DNA of 64,000 nt from Primula veris (GCA_963682055.1 OY821740.1:11184814-11248813); one strand, 5' to 3'; positions 41,956 through 53,245 are shown, counted from the stretch's first letter. Made by a program: numbers and translations. The notes: generated by a model not told the origin, from the letters alone.

Positions 41956-42647
41956 TGTAACGACCCGGCCACACGGACCGAACCGTCATGCCCGTATCAA
42001 CAATATTGTCCGCTTTGACACAATTTCTCAGTGGGGTCACCCATTCTGCTACTATTTCAAACTAAGCACGCTTAACTATGGAGTTCCGTCCTCGCTATTA
42101 TGCCGTACGGCTTTAAAAGGCCTTGTTGATAGTAAATGGATCTTTAAGCTCATATACCACACGAGTACTCTCATATCTGGGCGATGTGGGACTAACGCAC
42201 AACACCGCACCACAGAATTTCCTTCCTTTAAATCTGGGTCGTCACAATCACCCCCCCTTTAGGCACGACCTCCTCGTCGGGCACGTCGTCCTTCAGGGGT
42301 CCACACACACGTGCTAGTCTCCAAATTTCCGGTCAGATAGAGGCTCTGATACCATCTGTAACGACCTGGTCCCACGGACCGAACCGTCATACCTGTATCA
42401 ACAATATTGTCCGGTTTGGCACAATTTCTCAGTGGGGTCACCCATCCTGATACTACTCCAACCTAAGCACGCTTAACTATGGAGTTCCGTCCTCGCTATT
42501 GTGCCGCACGACTTTAAGAGGCCTTATTGATAGAAAATGGATCTTTAAGCTCATATACCACACGAGTACTCTCATATCTGGGCGATGTGGGACTGACGCA
42601 CAACACCGCACCACAAAATTTCCTTCCTGGAAATCTGGATCGTCACA
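41956..42647 (-). mobile_element. Cassandra TRIM retrotransposon (5S rRNA-derived LTRs), complete
   Basis: Two direct 291-bp LTRs (41956-42246 and 42357-42647) flank a 110-bp interior. On the minus strand the interior begins with TGGTATCAGAGCC (tRNA-Met primer site, two bases after the LTR) and ends with AAAGGGGGGG, a polypurine tract. Each LTR contains on the minus strand a 5S rRNA-like block (GTTAAGCGTGCTT, GGATGGGTGACC), which holds the 5S internal promoter. No coding capacity, as is normal for Cassandra. Flanking 5-mers ACATC and TTATC match only in ATC, so the target duplication is imperfect. Confidence 0.9.
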
Positions 42648-43485
42648 TTATCTTCGGTTACCAATATAATTGCACACAGGTGAAAGGGAGAAAGGGAAAA
42701 AACCACTAATTACCAGGTCAATCATTTAAAAGACTACCTTCTCATATCTTGTTTTTGCTTCCTGTAACAAACCAAAAAACATTAGCACCACAAGCATTTA
42801 ATTGCTAAATTTAATTTGTAAGTAAATTACAACTGAAATTTCATCTATAACTGACCAGCCGTGTTTTTTTGGCCATCATGCTCCTAAATCTTAACCAAAT
42901 GCTTTTTCCAGTAAAGATGTTCAACCTCGCTTGATGCAACATGCAAGCTAAGGTACCATAATAAATATAAACTCAACCACCTACAAGATAACAAATTTAC
43001 TTTCCAATGTATTTTGCTTTTTTTTTTTTTTTTTTGTAGAGTTAACGAACCGTGTATCACTGTATTGATAAGGGAAGAGATACAATACTCGAACAAAACG
43101 ATTACAAGAAATTATGCTAATTTTCAATGTACACCATATGAGAAATATATATATATTATATACACACACATGTTAATTTAATTTTCATCACCTATAGATG
43201 GGATCTGAGAGGATAAGTAGAGATTTGGAGAATAATACTCTAATTATTCAATCTTATTTGTATACGTGACTAAGTATCCGAACAAATACTGGGAAACCAA
43301 TTTCAAACCCTAGAACTGATTGATTAACGACCAAGACCAAAGAAGAGTTAATTAAATGATTTAATTAAATTAACTAGTGCATGGGTCTGAAGAAGATAAT
43401 TCGATGCTGAGTGATTTAATTGATTTTACCTGTGCAGATCGAATAGAGAGAACCCTGAAGCTGCTCTGTATGAATAATAATTATA
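42648..43485. other. intergenic, retroposed debris
   Basis: A T run at 43019-43037, followed by gtagagttaacgaaccgtg and later gatacaatactcgaacaaaacg, looks like the reversed 3' end of a LINE. No clear target duplication (only caatgta is shared). 43141-43170 holds short AT and CA runs. No gene seen. Confidence 0.4.
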
Positions 43486-43497
43486 AATTAGTATCAT

Positions 43498-43661
43498 TTT
43501 TTTTAAGATTAAACTGACCAATATATTAATAGGAGGCAAAGCTTCCGCCCAAACGGGAAATAAATATACAAACTATAACGAACTACATACTTATATCGAT
43601 TAGTCACTCACAAATTTCGGACTTAATTGTCAAATACTAACAAGTAACCTATCTCCCGGAG
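43498..43661 (-). mobile_element. very short retroposed fragment (LINE or SINE), 12-bp target duplication
   Basis: 164 bp starting with eight T (poly(A) on the minus strand), flanked by AATTAGTATCAT at 43486-43497 and 43662-43673. Confidence 0.75.
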
Positions 43662-43676
43662 AATTAGTATCATATC

Positions 43677-44122
43677 CAGGGACGGAACCAGGATGGCTTT
43701 TTTGGAGGGGCCATGATTTAAAAAATATGTCGAATAGATGATAAAATAAATAAGATCTAATACAAAAATAAAGAATTTTTTCTATGTTCAACATAACATA
43801 AAATAAATATGAAGGTAAGACAAATGGTATTGTACAATAAAATATTTTTTTTAGTAATATTTGTTTGAGAAAATAAAATGGTCATTTATAAAATTTGGTA
43901 ATTTTAAGGATTTGAACTCATAAACTTCCACTATCTTAAAAACAATTTTACCACTACACCAACAAATATTTTGTTTAATTAAATGGGACCATCAATGTAT
44001 ATATCTTAAAAAATTGTAAATTACATATAAATAAATAAATAAAAAATTGAAAATCGCCGCCGGAGGTCGCCAGGGCTAAGGAAGTGGGGATAAATTTCAG
44101 CCAACCCCTGGGTCCGCCCCTG
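43677..44122. mobile_element. hAT-type non-autonomous element, 8-bp duplication
   Basis: The left end CAGGGACGGAACCAGGATGG and the right end ...aacccctgggtccgcccctg are inverted repeats of the CAGGGGCGG kind. It is flanked by the perfect 8-bp duplication ATCATATC (43669-43676 and 44123-44130). The 446-bp interior is AT-rich without an ORF. Confidence 0.88.
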
Positions 44123-44817
44123 ATCATATCAATAAATAGTGAGAAGCGAAGAGAATAAATTGGGGGATTGGAAAATGTAACAAAATAGTAGGGCTAAAGA
44201 ATTTGGGGATAAATTTCGCCAGAAATGAATATTGAATTAGTGATCTTTATTTATTTTTGATTTTATAAAATGATCCGCAGCGTTTAATAGCTGATGTTAA
44301 TATATTTGCACGCCGTAAAGGATATATTTTAATAGCGCCGCGTGTGGTAAGCACGCTGTTGTATAAAGGATTTCGCAGCGCACCAAATAGTACATGCTGC
44401 TAATGTGATCATTTACATCTTGCTCGGCCATTTCGCTTTTAATGTGGCGCTGTAAAAAAAGCCTATTTCTTGTAGTTAAAAAACTGTGTATGCGAAGTAA
44501 ATACAATAGACGGACCGGAAATTCCACTCCTTTAACAGTATGTTTAAAAGAGCATGTTTTAGAGATACTTTTCTGATATGTTCTTTTTTTCTTTTTTGCT
44601 TCAAGAAAAGGAAATTCATAGAAAATGTATTACGTTAGCAAACATATTAACATTTCTTCAAATTCCTTAAAAAGTTATACACTTTCACCCACACTACTAC
44701 TTACCGTCGTCCATATATAATCACATATACAGGTATACAGAATACAATCCTGATTACATTTAATTCACTTTTATTTGTTTATAACAAACACATGTAACCT
44801 TTCCACCCCATATTTGA
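44123..44817. other. intergenic; right part is the neprosin 3' flank paralogue
   Basis: 44480-44817 matches 19481-19837. 44123-44480 has no recognised feature apart from gcttattt-cttgtag near 44460-44475, a possible transposon end. Confidence 0.45.
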
Positions 44818-45192
44818 TCATGGGCAAAAGAAGTTTCGTCCAGGACCACCATAGTAGAAATACCTTTCCCCACTTGGATCGATGGCTATTTTTATATCAT
44901 AGCAATAAGCGGAAGGGCTCGTAATCCCAATCAAACATGGACCCCTATAAGCATTTACCCGATCAGCCGTCTGAACATTTCTGAAGTAGCTAGCTTTGCC
45001 AAATCCTTCGTAAGGGACATGTCCACTGGCCATATCAGTGGTGGTGTGTTCCCCCCCACTTTTATAGTTAGTAATTTCGCCTCCCCAATATACTAGTGTA
45101 GCAAAAAATTTGAGTCCGGTAAATATCGTCGTCGGCCAGTACCCTACGAATATGGACCCCACTCTTAACCACCAGTGCTTAGTTACTGGATC
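44818..45192 (-). pseudogene. neprosin last-exon copy B, without upstream exons
   Basis: It begins after an acceptor (CACACAG) at 45192 and has the same length, 375 nt, and frame as exon 7 of the intact gene. It keeps HWWLRVGSIFVGYWP, YWGGEI (the second catalytic Glu position), TTTDMASGH and a final GGPGRNFFCP, with no stop before the natural one. Changes include GNWW to KHWW. None of exons 1-6 was found in the 5 kb to its right, so no functional neprosin can be made from it alone. It is either a truncated duplicate or an exon separated from its gene by insertions. Confidence 0.75.
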
Positions 45193-46243
45193 CTGTGTGC
45201 ATGCGTATAATAATAAAAATGGATGATAAGATCATAATTAGCAAGTACCAATATAGTGCAATATTCGGTTTAATAATCCGTCCATATCTAAACGTGTGAT
45301 GGTGTAAGCCCATCACACATGCGCGACTATTCTCTCCTTTCAAAATTCAACTGTTTATATTGTCACAAGTTGTTATGTGGTAAAGGGATGGGAAAATGTT
45401 TGATCTAATAATTAGAAAGTTAGAAGTCGATAATATATGTTGGCATGAGATTGCAACGACCGAAATTATAAAGTTATCATCATATATAGGCGTACATTCA
45501 TAAATATTAGTATCCAAAGCTTATTTTGATTATTTTCCTTAAAAATTCATTTGTTTACATTGCAGATTTTTCTGAACAAAGCTTTAAGGGGACATATTTT
45601 TTGTTTACCTACAAGGCCAAAAAAAACTCAGAACCAACCATGGTCACAACTAGAAATGAGAGTAATCGCAAAAATAGATCTTGATGAATATTTAGTTAAC
45701 TTTTTTTTAATGGTTGTTTATGTTAAAGTATAGTATCCGTTGCTACTCTAAAATTGAGGAGCCTTATTTTCTGGGGGTGGAACCGGATGGCAGGGTGCCA
45801 ATAGCCACCAAATAAACAAATAGTAAATTAGTTGAAATGGTAAATATAAATTTTTGTGTCGAAATGTCTTTATTTTGAATCTTGTGTTTATTTTTAACTC
45901 TTTATTTAATTAAGATTAACTTACTATTTAATTTCTCCATTAATTAATTGTATATTTAAAGAACTATTACAAGGTTTTATAAACAATTTTTTTTTAGTTT
46001 CATAGTAATATTGCAACTAAGTTTAAACTAATAAATTCGTATTGTAGTCAATTTTTCTATATCGTTTGAAATTTTTAGATCAATGGACAAGTCAGCTAAG
46101 TATTAAGCTCCAAGTTTTTTTTGGTTTTTATAACGTTTTGTTGTTATTGCAATAAAAAAAATAAACGTTTTAATTTCTTATATCAATGGACAAATCAACT
46201 AAATTTTAAAGTTAAATTTTTATTTTTATTTTTATTTTATACC
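45193..46243. other. intergenic; start is neprosin intron-6 paralogue
   Basis: 45193-45310 resembles the intron side of exon 7 in the intact gene (aagatcataattagcaag, taataatcc-tc-atatctaaac). 45770-45850 contains gggggtggaaccggatgg, the kind of end seen in the hAT-type element at 43677. No gene. Confidence 0.45.
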
Positions 46244-46436
46244 CACTGCAAAAAAATACCTAGATAGCGACGGGATTAGTGACGGTATTTTTTGTTACGA
46301 GTTTATTAGCGACGGTTTTTATGACGGTTTTGTAACAGTTTAGTCAATTTGCGACAGATTTGTGACAGTTTTTTAAATTAGTGACAGGCTTGTGACAGTT
46401 TTTGACTCTTACTAAATCAAACATTATTTTGTAGTG
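46244..46436. mobile_element. CACTA-type MITE 1 (193 bp)
   Basis: CACTGCAAAAAAATAC ... attattttgtagtg, flanked by the 3-bp duplication ACC (46241-46243 and 46437-46439). The interior repeats gcgacgg, gtgacagtt and related words. It is the inverse copy of MITE 2. Confidence 0.85.
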
Positions 46437-46745
46437 ACCGTTTATTATTATTTTACTAAAAAAAGATTAACGCCCCCAAACAATTGATTAATCATGGTTC
46501 TGCTTATTTTGCTAGTTGTACTAAATTTCGCCTAGCAGTTCAGTCTTGATAACAATCAACAAAAACCAAGTTCAAATAAGTTAGTTTTGATAAAGATACG
46601 AGAAAGGATAGACCGAGACAAACAATGTTTTTCTCCCGTTTCTTGTGGATGCGACCCAGTAGTTACAATTCTTACCCCGTCTCCAAGATTCCGTTTGCTC
46701 CCGACCCCAGCTTATTTTCAATCACCGTGACATGGTCAATTACTT

Positions 46746-47432
46746 TTTTTTCCGTAAGTTTTTTCTTTTAGCAAAAGAAACATTTCATTTAAAGAGGAAA
46801 CTAAGCCCCGATATAGTTTTTACATCATTTCCTCCTTGTACACGGAGGTACCATAAGCTAAATAGCAAAAGGTACAAAATAAACACTACTGCATAACTAG
46901 CAACATAGAAGTGAGAAATTTAAAAACAAATTGATACATCCTCTGCGGTAGCGTTTTTCGCCTCCCATCTCCCTTAGACTGTTTTAACTTTACGAAAGTT
47001 CATAATACCATTATGATACCACATATATACTCCATAAGCATTTACCGGTAGCAAAGCAACATTCCAATACGTGTTAAATGAGCCAATTGCATCCACTTTA
47101 GCTAGGCTATCCCTAATCTTATTTTGTTCTCTGCACACAAAATTCATGTCACCTACAATTGCCTCCAAAAGTAATAAAATATCATCACATAAGTTTAAAA
47201 ACTTTATATCCACTATTTTCGGGTTTTTCCACTAATTTACAATTAATAAAGAGTCCGTTTCTACTTCGACATTAACCAAACACAAAGAGTAACAGATCAA
47301 TAACCCGCTAAACAAATCATTCAATTTCGCATCCATCACATCTACCTCCACATTAGGGAAATTGTAAGCCACAATCATGTCACTATGCATATCTCTTACA
47401 ATACATGCACCCCTGCCAAATTCTGGTCTCTT
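46746..47432 (-). mobile_element. 5'-truncated LINE with RNase H fragment, 16-bp target duplication
   Basis: Flanked by ACATGGTCAATTACTT at 46730-46745 and 47628-47643. The left end is T-rich (poly(A) on the minus strand). Minus-strand frames 47435-47232 and 47213-46974 encode an RNase H-like domain (GRGACIVRDMHSD, VEVETDSLLIVN, NFVCREQNKIRDSLAK), as at the end of some plant LINE ORFs. A stop at 47231-47233 and loss of the 5' part make it inactive. Confidence 0.85.
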
Positions 47433-47624
47433 CACTACAAAATAATGTTTGATTTAGTGAGAGTCAAAAGTTGTCACAAGCCTGTCGCTAATTTAAAAAT
47501 TTGTCACAAATCTGTCGCAAATTGACTAAACTGTCGCAAAGCCGTCAAAAAAACCGTCGTTAATAAGCTCGTAACAAAAAATACCGTCACTAATCCCGTC
47601 GCCATTTGAGTATTTTTTGTAGTG
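47433..47624. mobile_element. CACTA-type MITE 2 (192 bp)
   Basis: CACTACAAAATAATG ... tattttttgtagtg, flanked by CTT (47430-47432 and 47625-47627). It is highly similar, in inverse orientation, to MITE 1. It sits exactly at the 5' edge of the truncated LINE. Confidence 0.88.
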
Positions 47625-49140
47625 CTTACATGGTCAATTACTTCAAAGTTCACTCCATTTACTTTTTTGTGATGTTTTTTTTTGTTTACAAAATTAGAAC
47701 GTGTGAATATGTAAAATGTTAATTGTCAACTGCAAGTCATTGTCACCAAATGTCCAAGTGACCATACTTTTATTTACCGAGCTATCTGAACAGTGATTTA
47801 AAATCTTGAAACCCCATGAAGTTTTGAAAGTAATATTTGAGGTTTCTGAAATTTAGATAAATAATAAATATTAACACTAAATACCCAACAAAAAGAACAT
47901 GAAATAGTAATAGCAAAATTCGTAATATATCTTGTAGTTTTTTTTAGCTTTTATTTAAATTAATTGTAGAACATCATATATCCATATGCTAATATTTAGC
48001 TCAAATTATGCGTCTTCTATACTACGAGTCAAGACCTCGTTCTCTAATTCTGTTCCCCTTCTATGTTTTTTCATCGTTTTAACTTTAATTATAAAGGGAA
48101 AGAGCATATCCCCACGCCTATACTACGATTCAATTTAATTTTGTATAAATAAAATACCTTCTCTTCTAGTTTGGAGAAAATGTTGTGAAATTAGCTAGGA
48201 AAATAACCATTATGTTTACCCTGTCAACTGTCATTTTCGCTTTATTTCGTCAAAAAAATTTAACGGTTTTTTTTTGCTATGAAACCGTGAATAGTTCAAA
48301 CTTGATCTTTGGAGCACTACAAGAGACGGCGAGACTTGAGAGATACGTAACATTGCTTTATGACATACACGATCGATTCAAGTAAGCAAAGTTATTTTTT
48401 ATCGCATCTGAATATATACCTAATTAATATGTATCACAACCCAATTATATAGCAACTGAGAATAAGAAGTGACATTTATAGTTCTATATATCTGTAATTC
48501 CATGTAACATTCACATCTGACATCATTTATTTATTTATCATTATTAAATATAAAAAATTCGTTTTGACCAATGAAGATGAAAACAACCTATCAAGTTTTT
48601 AAAGATTCATCAACAGGATATTTCAAGAAACTTTCACACAAGTTAGATACAGGGGAGTACTAGCCTAAAATAGAATAAAATTGATAATGAGAAGAAGGAA
48701 AAAAACAGCGAAGCTTCTAAACATGCATTTTCCTTTACATTACATTATCTTCAACCTGCAACTGGACGCGTATAATAATATTTGTCGAAACTTAATTAAG
48801 TGCTGCATAACAATTAATACCGTTTACGAGTTTTGACTCAATACTTCTTGTACTCTCTCCATTTCGTTTTCTTTCTGACATTTTTGTAATTTATGTCATA
48901 AAAAGAAAGATTTAACTGCTCACCAAATGCCCCAATCGAAAATTATGTCTTGCCGTATTTTTATCTTTTGCATTTATCTTTGCAAAACCGGTTCGTGGAG
49001 ACTTGAAGACAGGTAAAATAAACACGCAATAATTAATTTAATGGTAACATTGAAATAAATAACAAATTAACACAAATTATTAAATGGAAGAGGAAAAAAC
49101 TTGTAAGTTTTCCTAACTATAACCAATGATTTCTTATTTA

Positions 49141-49639
49141 TTTTGTGCAAGATTCAAATAAATATTATAGAGGACAGAAAACATGTCATCCCCGCCAAAC
49201 AAAAAGCAAAACTAGGCATGAGTACAAATATTTTATCTCTATTCTTTACTCTTTTTCGTGTCCTCTTATTTATTTTATGCAAAAAATTATTGTAATAGTT
49301 GTACACGCGTTGCGTGTGCGATACGCAGTGACATCCCGACAAATAAAATTAATATTAAAAAAAATTCGAATGATTAAATATAATTAATTAACAATCGTAT
49401 ATAAAGAGTAATATAATGTTTTACTTTTATAAAAAATACACATGACTATTTTGTTTGTAATATAAATGTGTGAAAAATAATATTTTTTTAAGTTATTTAT
49501 GTATTTGAATTGAATGATGACATTTAAAAGTAATTATAATATTAGAATGAGAGTATTTTTGAAAATTTTAGATAAAATTTGACAGTCTCAAAATTCTTGG
49601 TTTATCTTATATTAATAGTATGATATAATACGATGATAT
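49141..49639. other. intergenic, AT-rich
   Basis: No gene or repeat recognised. Confidence 0.4.
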
Positions 49640-49760
49640 GATATGTCACAATTTCAAGACCTCCCCACTTCACAGATGTAGCATAACATCTTTTCTAAAT
49701 TGTATGCAACTGGTACAGAAATACAACGCACCATGATTAGCAACCAGAATTTTACAAATG
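49640..49760 (-). pseudogene. decayed neprosin exon-7 remnant (copy C)
   Basis: The minus strand reads KRCYATSVKWGGLEIVTYH at about 49697-49641, matching the A-T-R-V-D-W-G-G-E-I region of neprosin exon 7 but with Glu displaced. Upstream WLLI and HGALY-like words are in other frames. Stops and shifts prevent any product. Confidence 0.55.
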
Positions 49761-50283
49761 CATGGCTGGTTATGAATATTGTGAATCAATTTACTTTTAC
49801 CAGTGTCCCTAATGGAGGAACTACAAAGAGTAAATATATAACACGATGCACATTAGTCAAAAATCTTGCCTAGAATGTCAGAAAATTATTTTGTTCAAAA
49901 TAGCTGACATGTTTTCCTCTTTTAATATTGAGCAGAGAATTTAGTTTTATCAACTAACCAAATTTGGAAAAACAGTGTAGCCAAAAAGCGAATGTTACTT
50001 AAAATTGTATGCAACAAAAAAAAAAAAACGAAATCAAATTTGTTTGAGAAATGCATCCGTGCGTAATTAAATATAGTAATTTTCAAAGCAATAAATATAG
50101 TAATTTGAATGATACTATCATTACAAAACGTTTACAAATTCAGTGAATTGAAAAGATTAGTAATTAAATACACATTATTTCCAAAAAAAAAAAATCAAAC
50201 AGACCGTAATATGTGTCATTCATTGTCCCATAATTTTCCAAAATTAATGAGTGGATTTACAAAGACCATTGAATTTACGGATG
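49761..50283. other. intergenic, AT-rich
   Basis: No gene or repeat recognised; would correspond to intron 6 of neprosin copy C. Confidence 0.35.
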
Positions 50284-50416
50284 CAGCGTACCTGACTCTG
50301 AGTCAAGGTGACTTAGAGTCCACAACCGTTGGATATTGCTACAGTTAAAATATGAAATGTACTGTAGTAATATCCAATGACTGTGGACTCTGAGTCACTC
50401 AGAGTCAGAGACGCTG
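50284..50416. mobile_element. 133-bp palindromic MITE-like hairpin
   Basis: Arms of about 58 bp: cagcgtacctgactctgagt ... gctacagt against actgtagtaatatcc ... gactcagagtcagagacgctg (about 50357-50416), with a short AT loop. The arms contain palindromic gactctgagtc words. No target duplication identified. Confidence 0.65.
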
Positions 50417-50728
50417 TTTCCTGAATTTACCCGTATTCTATTTTTTAAATGACATAAATTATGGTAATAATTAATTGTATTGAATAGTGATTATTAGCTT
50501 TCTATATATAGAATCAATAACTGTAATAGTTATTACCCGTTGTGATGTAGAGAAGTCGAAGAGAGGAAGAAATGCAACTATTACTTTGCACCGTAGGTAT
50601 TTTAAATGAGTTGTTGCATAAATAATCCGACCCGATCCGTGCTAAGTTGCACTTTTACCTGCCATCCCTAAATTTATGATTAAAAAATTATAGGAATGTA
50701 ATCGAATGCAGACATAAAGACTAATTAC
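50417..50728. other. intergenic, AT-rich
   Basis: Nothing supported. Confidence 0.35.
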
Positions 50729-50782
50729 CGTCCAGTAGATGAAAAATCTTGTTGTTTTATCGTGGAATAAATGTGGGTTAAC
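50729..50782 (-). pseudogene. neprosin exon 5 (copy C)
   Basis: 54 nt with acceptor CTAG at 50783 and donor GTAATT after 50729, the same length and phase as exon 5 of the intact gene. It encodes VNPHLFHDKTTRFFIYWT against KYPQIYGDYNTRLFIYWT. No exon 6 was recognised between it and the exon-7 remnant, and no exon 4 to its right before the CACTA element. Confidence 0.75.
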
Positions 50783-51475
50783 CTAGCATTGAAATTAAAT
50801 GTCAATTCATGATGTTACAGAGAAGGTTTCAAGATAACACTTTTTTTTTTATCGCAATCGTGGGAAACCCACATTTTTATTTATTTATTATTTACGTAAT
50901 AAAAATGTGGATGAAATTCAAGACAACACTTGTAGAAAGTAATTTAGATATGTTTTTCTGCCTCCACTGCATGCACTCAAAGTCTATAAAGTACGGCATT
51001 ATGATATTATATATACACTACAAGAAAACAGCCAAATAATAACTGAATAATCAGTAGATAAATAATAAAATCAGTTGGTAAACTCGCCATCTGTTTATTC
51101 GGTTGGGGGAAGCCTAGTTGGTAAACTTTACCAACTGAATTATGTGTCAGTTACTAATTTAATAACTGAATGGTATATCAGTTGCTATTTACCAACTGAT
51201 TAATTAGTTGGTACTTAGCTACTAGCTGTGTCAGTTATTAAATAGCAACTAGCTGTGTCAGTTAGTAAATAGCAACTGAAATTTCAGTTAGTAAATAGCA
51301 ACTAGTTGTGTCAGTTAGTAAATAGCAACTAACTGTGTCAGTTAGTAAATAGCAACTGAAATTAAATAGCAACTGAAATTTCAGTTGGTAAATAGCAACT
51401 GAAATTTCAGTTAGCTAATAGTAACCAATTGACTAACAGAATAGTAATTAACCAGCATTTGCAACTAATTGACTA

Positions 51476-51477
<2 letters not shown>

Positions 51478-51558
<81 letters not shown>
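51478..51558. repeat. (AT)n microsatellite
   Basis: About 38 AT units just inside the left subterminal zone of the CACTA element. Confidence 0.95.
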
Positions 51559-51561
<3 letters not shown>

Positions 51562-51749
51562 TATATACATATATTCATATATACATATAATTTCATATTC
51601 AAAATGTAAGCAATTGTCATATGGACAAAAATATTTATGTTCAACTAAACATTCATTTCATTAAAAAGAAAATACATAATATAATAGTTGCTACAATAAG
51701 ATACCAAATCGAGATTAAAGTACAATTCAAAAGATAATCCTAATTAAAG

Positions 51750-52112
51750 TTACATAGAAATTAATTTAGGTCCATCCATTGTGCTTGTCGTCATCAACAA
51801 AGGTTCATCGCTTCTCACGGGATAATACCCATCAATTTGTTGCTCGGGTGGATGTTGTGACCTATCTTGATTAACCATCATCGACTCAAAACTACCTGGA
51901 ATATATCCAGGAATGCCATTAGCTTGTAGTATTGACCCAAACGTTGGCGGATTGCATTGACCTATTGCTGCAAAGCCTCCACGGCCGCTACTGTCTGTTA
52001 AAAAGCCTCCTCGACTGCCGCCAAACGATGCATAACCTCCACGCCTAGAGGGTTCAACTCTGCCATTGTTAGCTGATCCTTGAGGACTTTTATTGTAGCT
52101 GCGTCCCGCCAT
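51750..52112 (-). CDS. Gly/Arg/Ser-rich frame in the CACTA element (about 120 aa)
   Basis: ATG at 52112 (MAGRSYNKSPQGSANNGRVE). The first 60 residues are rich in G, R and S (RRGGYASFGGSRGGFLTDSS), with phenylalanine-glycine pieces. The rest is polar. I do not recognise a domain. It may be an N-terminal exon of the second CACTA protein (TNPA-like) with the downstream exons lost. A chance frame cannot be ruled out, but composition and length argue for remnant coding. Confidence 0.4.
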   Translation of the reverse strand: MAGRSYNKSPQGSANNGRVEPSRRGGYASFGGSRGGFLTDSSGRGGFAAIGQCNPPTFGSILQANGIPGYIPGSFESMMVNQDRSQHPPEQQIDGYYPVRSDEPLLMTTSTMDGPKLISM

Positions 52113-52849
52113 CTTAAAACTCAAACAAAATTCAATGATTAAGGTTAACCCTTATCATGTATACTTTTTTTAAAAACCAAACTTACTATAAAATAGTCTA
52201 AAAAGAAGCAACAAAACAGTGTATACAATTATTTTTTATAAGCGCTATAATTATTATCTGTAGTATTCGCATTGAAAATCTCGTTAATATCATTGAATGG
52301 TTTTGAATGTAAAAAAAAAAAACAGACTATCATATATAAAATCCTAAGTATTTTAGGTTTGTTTTACATATTTATACTTAAATCTTCGCCATTCAAACTT
52401 AATCAATCCAATTGTCATAAATTAGCAGTTATAGTAGTACTATAAAAGTAAAATTAGTAGTTATAGTAGTATTATAAAAGTAAATTAGCAGTTATATCAT
52501 TCGAGCTGAAAAAAAGACAGCGTAAAAATTTCTTCTAATTACGTACACCAACGACTGAAGTAAAAGTGGGCAATCGAATCAGAATTTTGACTTACAAAGG
52601 AGGAGGCAGAAATAAAATGTTTAGCAATTTTAACTGTAAGCTTGCCCAAATTACCCTAAAACTCAGGACAAGCTTCGGATATGGTACAATCTCATCGGAA
52701 ATCGCAGTTATACTGAAATCTGACATAATAAATGAGTAAATTAATTTAAAGAGAAAATTCAAGCACTTTAAATTTAAAAGAAGTATAAACATGTGAACCA
52801 AGAGTCCAAACAAATAGTACTTTATAAAAAAACATAATGACCAAATTGG

Positions 52850-53110
52850 CTTCAATTAAATAAGCTGTAAATAAAACAAGCCCAACATTATTCATACATG
52901 CGCCTTAAATTAAATAAGCTGCAAGTCAAAGAAGTCCTAAATTAAGCTGGCGTTCAATTATATATAAGTAATAAGCCAAACAAGTCATATGTTGGGCAGA
53001 TCTTCAATTAAATAAGCTATGAACCAAACAAGCCCTAAATAAGCTATGAACCAAACAAGCCCTAAATAAACAGTAAGCTATGAACCAAACAAGCCTTAAA
53101 TCAACCAAAC
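52850..53110. repeat. short tandem units around aataagct
   Basis: Units such as aagctatgaaccaaacaagc plus cctaaat (27 bp) occur three times at about 53007-53098, with more diverged versions from 52850. Inside the CACTA element. Confidence 0.7.
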
Positions 53111-53179
53111 GAGATATGTAGATATATATAGAGATAGACTTACTGTGTTAGTTAGGACGGAGGAATGACGGAGAAGGAG

Positions 53180-53245
53180 GCTATATATATATATATATAT
53201 ATATGTAGATATATAGATATATGTAGATATATAGATATATGTATA
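53180..53245. repeat. AT/GATA microsatellite
   Basis: tatatat followed by repeats of gtagatatatagatat. The minus-strand frame across it (53181-53432) is an artefact of the repeat. Confidence 0.85.

Larger units (their letters stand above)
46480..49140. repeat. segmental duplication, copy C (paralogue of 38438-41700)
   Basis: Same order of landmarks as copy B; block X lies at 48545-49140. It is interrupted at 46746-47627 by a LINE plus MITE that copy B lacks. No gene is supported; the short frames (e.g. 48185-48385) are not conserved in copy B. Confidence 0.75.

Noticed and set aside
41956..42647. Two 5S rRNA genes
   Set aside because: Only part of the 5S sequence is present, inside 291-bp LTRs with a primer site and polypurine tract between them; this is Cassandra.
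43019..43130. A further LINE with target duplication
   Set aside because: Only the T run and a 7-base match (caatgta) were seen; not enough to define an element.
46244..47624. One 1.4-kb transposon with 190-bp TIRs
   Set aside because: Each 'TIR' has complete ends and its own 3-bp duplication (ACC, CTT), so they are two separate MITEs.
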